Below, piece by piece: positions 62,240-64,000 of a stretch of DNA of 64,000 bases (its first letter is position 1; each line of letters starts with the position of its first letter). The stretch spans positions 62,001 through 126,000 of the forward strand of contig NZ_VNJI01000004.1 of assembly GCF_007786445.1 (NCBI RefSeq), given 5' to 3'. Under the pieces are notes generated by a model. That model saw only the letters and a list, made by a program, of their open reading frames with translations. It did no database searches and was not told the origin of the DNA. This stretch comes from Paenibacillus cremeus (lineage in GTDB: Bacteria > Bacillota > Bacilli > Paenibacillales > NBRC-103111). The translations under genes were made by a program, and so were the position numbers.

Positions 62240-62374
62240 TTAAGGAGTTTTGTTCTCCATATTCTCTTCCTCTGTCTTTGCTGGATGCACACCTTTATAG
62301 AATTCCGGGTACATCTCTCCGCCACAGCTTTCACTGCCGAACTTGGGCGGTACACTTGGATCTCCACCATTCAT
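62240..62374 (-). CDS. Candidate small protein gene, unknown
   Basis: An ATG-started frame of 44 codons reads MNGGDPSVPPKFGSESCGGE and ends NMENKTP. The composition is that of a normal hydrophilic protein, but no good ribosome site precedes the ATG and another minus-strand frame is also open here. It may be a fragment of a repeated element. Confidence 0.25.
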   Translation of the reverse strand: MNGGDPSVPPKFGSESCGGEMYPEFYKGVHPAKTEEENMENKTP

Positions 62375-62411
62375 TCGATCGAAGGTTTATACCCTTTATT
62401 AAGTCAAAAAG

Positions 62412-63614
62412 TTAGCTTTCCTGAGAAACGTAAGCGTTGCGCCCAGCTCCTAGACCGACAAGAAGCAAAAGCACGCTGACGATTACAAGAGTCATCAAGG
62501 ATAACGACCAAGCATGCGTGACATCATGAAGAAATCCGAACAGAATCGGACCGGCTGCCGCCAGAAGATACCCGACCGACTGAGCCATCCCTGACAATTC
62601 CGCCGCTTGTCTGGAGTCCTTTGTTCGAAGTCCGAAGAAAGCGAGAGCCAAACTAATGCTTGACCCTACGGCGATTCCAATGCAAATCATCCATAACCAT
62701 GTCAATTCCGTATTCTCCGTCAGCAAGCCAATATATCCGATAAGGTGGAAGAGAACGGTCATCGCGACAATACCTCTTTGGTTCTTATTCCGGGCAGCAA
62801 TAATCGGAACGATAAAAGAAAACGGAAGACTAATGAACTGCATTCCAGCTAACATCCATCCGGCGGTAGCGATGCTCATTCCCCGCTCATGAAGCAGCTC
62901 CGGTAACCAATTGGCATTGATATAGAACAGAAAAGATTGCAGACCCATGAACAAAGTAACTTGCCAGGCCAGCTTCGAGCGCCAGACAGAGCTTCCTTTA
63001 GCTGGAATAGAGGCATAGGTGCGGCGACTCCGCAGCTGCGGCAGCCAACACAAAACCGCGAGTCCTGCTAACAATGCCCAGCACCCTAATGACCCTCTCC
63101 AACCTAATCCGGCTCCAACCGAGAGAGGTATGCTTATTCCGGAGGCCAGCGCTCCGAATATATTCATGGATGCTGAGAAGGCTCCAGTCATGGGGCCAAC
63201 TTGGTCAGGAAAGTCCCTTTTAATTAAACTAGGCAGAAGCACATTCCCAACCGCAATTGCAATCCCGATGACCAAAGTCCCAACAAACAAAGCCGTAACG
63301 GAGGGTAACGATCGCAATAGGATGCCTGCCGTTAACAATACCAAGCTTGTCATCAAGGAAGATTCCATCCCTATCCGGTGCGCTATTTTGGGTGCAAGCG
63401 GAGAAAGGATGGCAAAAGCGAGCAGCGGCAAAGCACTAAGCAGGCCCGTAATTGTATTAGACAAATGGGTTTGGGAATGAATATATCCAACCAACGGACC
63501 CAGTCCAGTGATGGGTGCCCTAAGATTCGCTGCAATGAATAAAATCCCCAAAATCAGCCAAACTATACTGGCTCGGGAACGTACGGCTACTTTATTAACG
63601 TTATCAATAATCAA
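62412..63614 (-). CDS. MFS transporter, CynX/NimT type
   Basis: This membrane transporter of about 400 residues has twelve hydrophobic segments. It opens IVWLILGILFIAANLRAPITGLGPLVGYI, the CynX/NimT-type first helix, and has the usual IGMESSLMTSLVLLTAGILLRS. Relatives move cyanate, nitroimidazole or unknown substrates. The best start is TTG 63614 with GGAGGAGG seven bases upstream; the longer ATG form at 63683 adds a polar tail and is rejected. Confidence 0.87.
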   Translation of the reverse strand: MIIDNVNKVAVRSRASIVWLILGILFIAANLRAPITGLGPLVGYIHSQTHLSNTITGLLSALPLLAFAILSPLAPKIAHRIGMESSLMTSLVLLTAGILLRSLPSVTALFVGTLVIGIAIAVGNVLLPSLIKRDFPDQVGPMTGAFSASMNIFGALASGISIPLSVGAGLGWRGSLGCWALLAGLAVLCWLPQLRSRRTYASIPAKGSSVWRSKLAWQVTLFMGLQSFLFYINANWLPELLHERGMSIATAGWMLAGMQFISLPFSFIVPIIAARNKNQRGIVAMTVLFHLIGYIGLLTENTELTWLWMICIGIAVGSSISLALAFFGLRTKDSRQAAELSGMAQSVGYLLAAAGPILFGFLHDVTHAWSLSLMTLVIVSVLLLLVGLGAGRNAYVSQES

Positions 63615-63950
63615 AGCGAATACCTCCTCCTGTCTTCCGTCGCTTAAACGTATAAGAAGCAACTTTGTTGGCATCGCCTGCATTCACTAGCGTGAAATAA
63701 ACAACCCAAGAGGCCGAAATCCCAACAAGTTTTCTTTCCAGCGTATTTTTTTCCGTTTGGACCAATAGCCGACGATTAATAATATTCCTCCGGTCAACGT
63801 GCGCAATCCGGCGATTTCTTCATGTTGGCTACCATTCTCCTATTCTCTAATCTAATTATCCTAAGAATCAATCATACGCCCCTTCTTTTAAGTTATCAAA
63901 TTACTTTTTTTAGTTATCCTTTTTTTGAATATATTGGTTAAAGCTTGTTT
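63615..63950. other. Promoter-side intergenic region without a recognised gene
   Basis: This region upstream of the exporter is AT-rich near 63850-63950 and has no repeat or motif that could be named. A start-less frame of 50 codons on the minus strand was not accepted as a gene. Confidence 0.4.
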
Positions 63951-63992
63951 GAAAAATAGGCCATGAACTCTACTCGCGTAGATATTCATGAC
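63951..63992 (-). terminator. Terminator of a gene beyond the right edge
   Basis: CATGAA-C-TCTAC and GTAGA-TA-TTCATG pair over a TCGC loop, and the minus-strand side is followed by TATTTTTC. It implies a minus-strand gene ending just past position 64000. Confidence 0.6.
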
Positions 63993-64000
63993 CTTCTCAG

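Larger units (their letters stand above)
61912..62411. other. 500-base stretch without an assigned gene; inverted repeat and hairpins
   Basis: CTTGAAATACTAGACTT (62032-62048) and AAGTCTAGTATTATAAG (62073-62089) are inverted repeats matching at 15 of 17 positions, with a 24-base loop. GCTCC-TGATC-GGAGC (about 61976-61990) is a smaller hairpin. Both strands carry open frames of 90 or more codons across 62083-62410 with odd composition (Arg/Cys/Gln-rich), which looks like conserved non-coding DNA or a dispersed repeat rather than a gene. Confidence 0.4.

Noticed and set aside
63680..63840. 50-codon minus-strand frame (EEIAGLRTLTGGILLIVGYW and onward)
   Set aside because: No start codon with a ribosome site, and random frames of this length are common; it lies in the exporter's upstream region.
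1..64000. CRISPR arrays, transposases, integrases, tRNA or rRNA genes
   Set aside because: No regularly spaced repeats, DDE transposase motifs or stable RNA genes were seen anywhere in the window.

Overview
The window looks like chromosomal DNA of a spore-forming, polysaccharide-degrading Gram-positive bacterium of the Paenibacillus group. The evidence is the number of CUT1 sugar ABC transporters without their own ATPase, AraC/YesMN-type regulators, a complete ger spore-germination operon, a Bacillus-type lipoate ligase, and strong AGGAGG ribosome sites. There are no tRNA or rRNA genes, no CRISPR array and no intact insertion sequence. All assignments come from reading sequence motifs; no database was searched.

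Positions 1-24.9 kb form one long block of genes, all on the minus strand, for uptake and breakdown of glycans and sugar acids. Reading in the direction of transcription, it starts with an RpiB-like isomerase that appears to use an ATT start codon. A sugar-binding protein with two permeases follows, then three RraA-family proteins (two of them a tandem duplicate), an Ldh-type dehydrogenase, an iron alcohol dehydrogenase, an aldehyde dehydrogenase, a second binding protein and a 3-hydroxyisobutyrate-dehydrogenase-like enzyme. A YesMN-type two-component pair comes next, then a unit with a binding protein, a GH43 lipoprotein and a cytoplasmic sulfatase. Last come a membrane-bound AraC regulator and LplB/LplC-type permeases.

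Positions 25-45 kb are mixed. They hold an ECF42-type sigma factor with its YciI/DGPF partner, lplJ, an FUSC-type membrane protein, a LysM-GMC oxidoreductase fusion convergent with a xylose-isomerase-like enzyme, and a four-gene ger operon with a candidate sigma-G promoter. A cold-shock pair (csp and a YdjO-like zinc protein), a coiled-coil protein, an HExxH protein whose ribosome site lies in a hairpin, a second GMC dehydrogenase operon, a pyruvate-oxidase-like enzyme with an SDR, an SGNH hydrolase and a U32-like protein follow.

Positions 45-51 kb carry a Ugp-like transporter with a glycerophosphodiesterase. Its promoter has a consensus cre site exactly in the -35/-10 spacer. Next to it is an orphan TarJ-like reductase preceded by helically phased operator repeats. 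Positions 51-56.5 kb hold glnHPQ, divergent from a KamA-family radical SAM aminomutase and a variant glutamine synthetase. The aminomutase lacks both aspartates that hold lysine in lysine 2,3-aminomutase, which makes a beta-glutamate/beta-glutamine route a testable idea. Positions 56.5-64 kb contain a 3D-domain secreted protein, a two-component system (kinase probably ATT-started) with a membrane DJ-1-like target gene sharing a nearly identical operator, a decayed hybrid-kinase remnant, an unassigned 500-bp stretch, and a CynX/NimT-type exporter.
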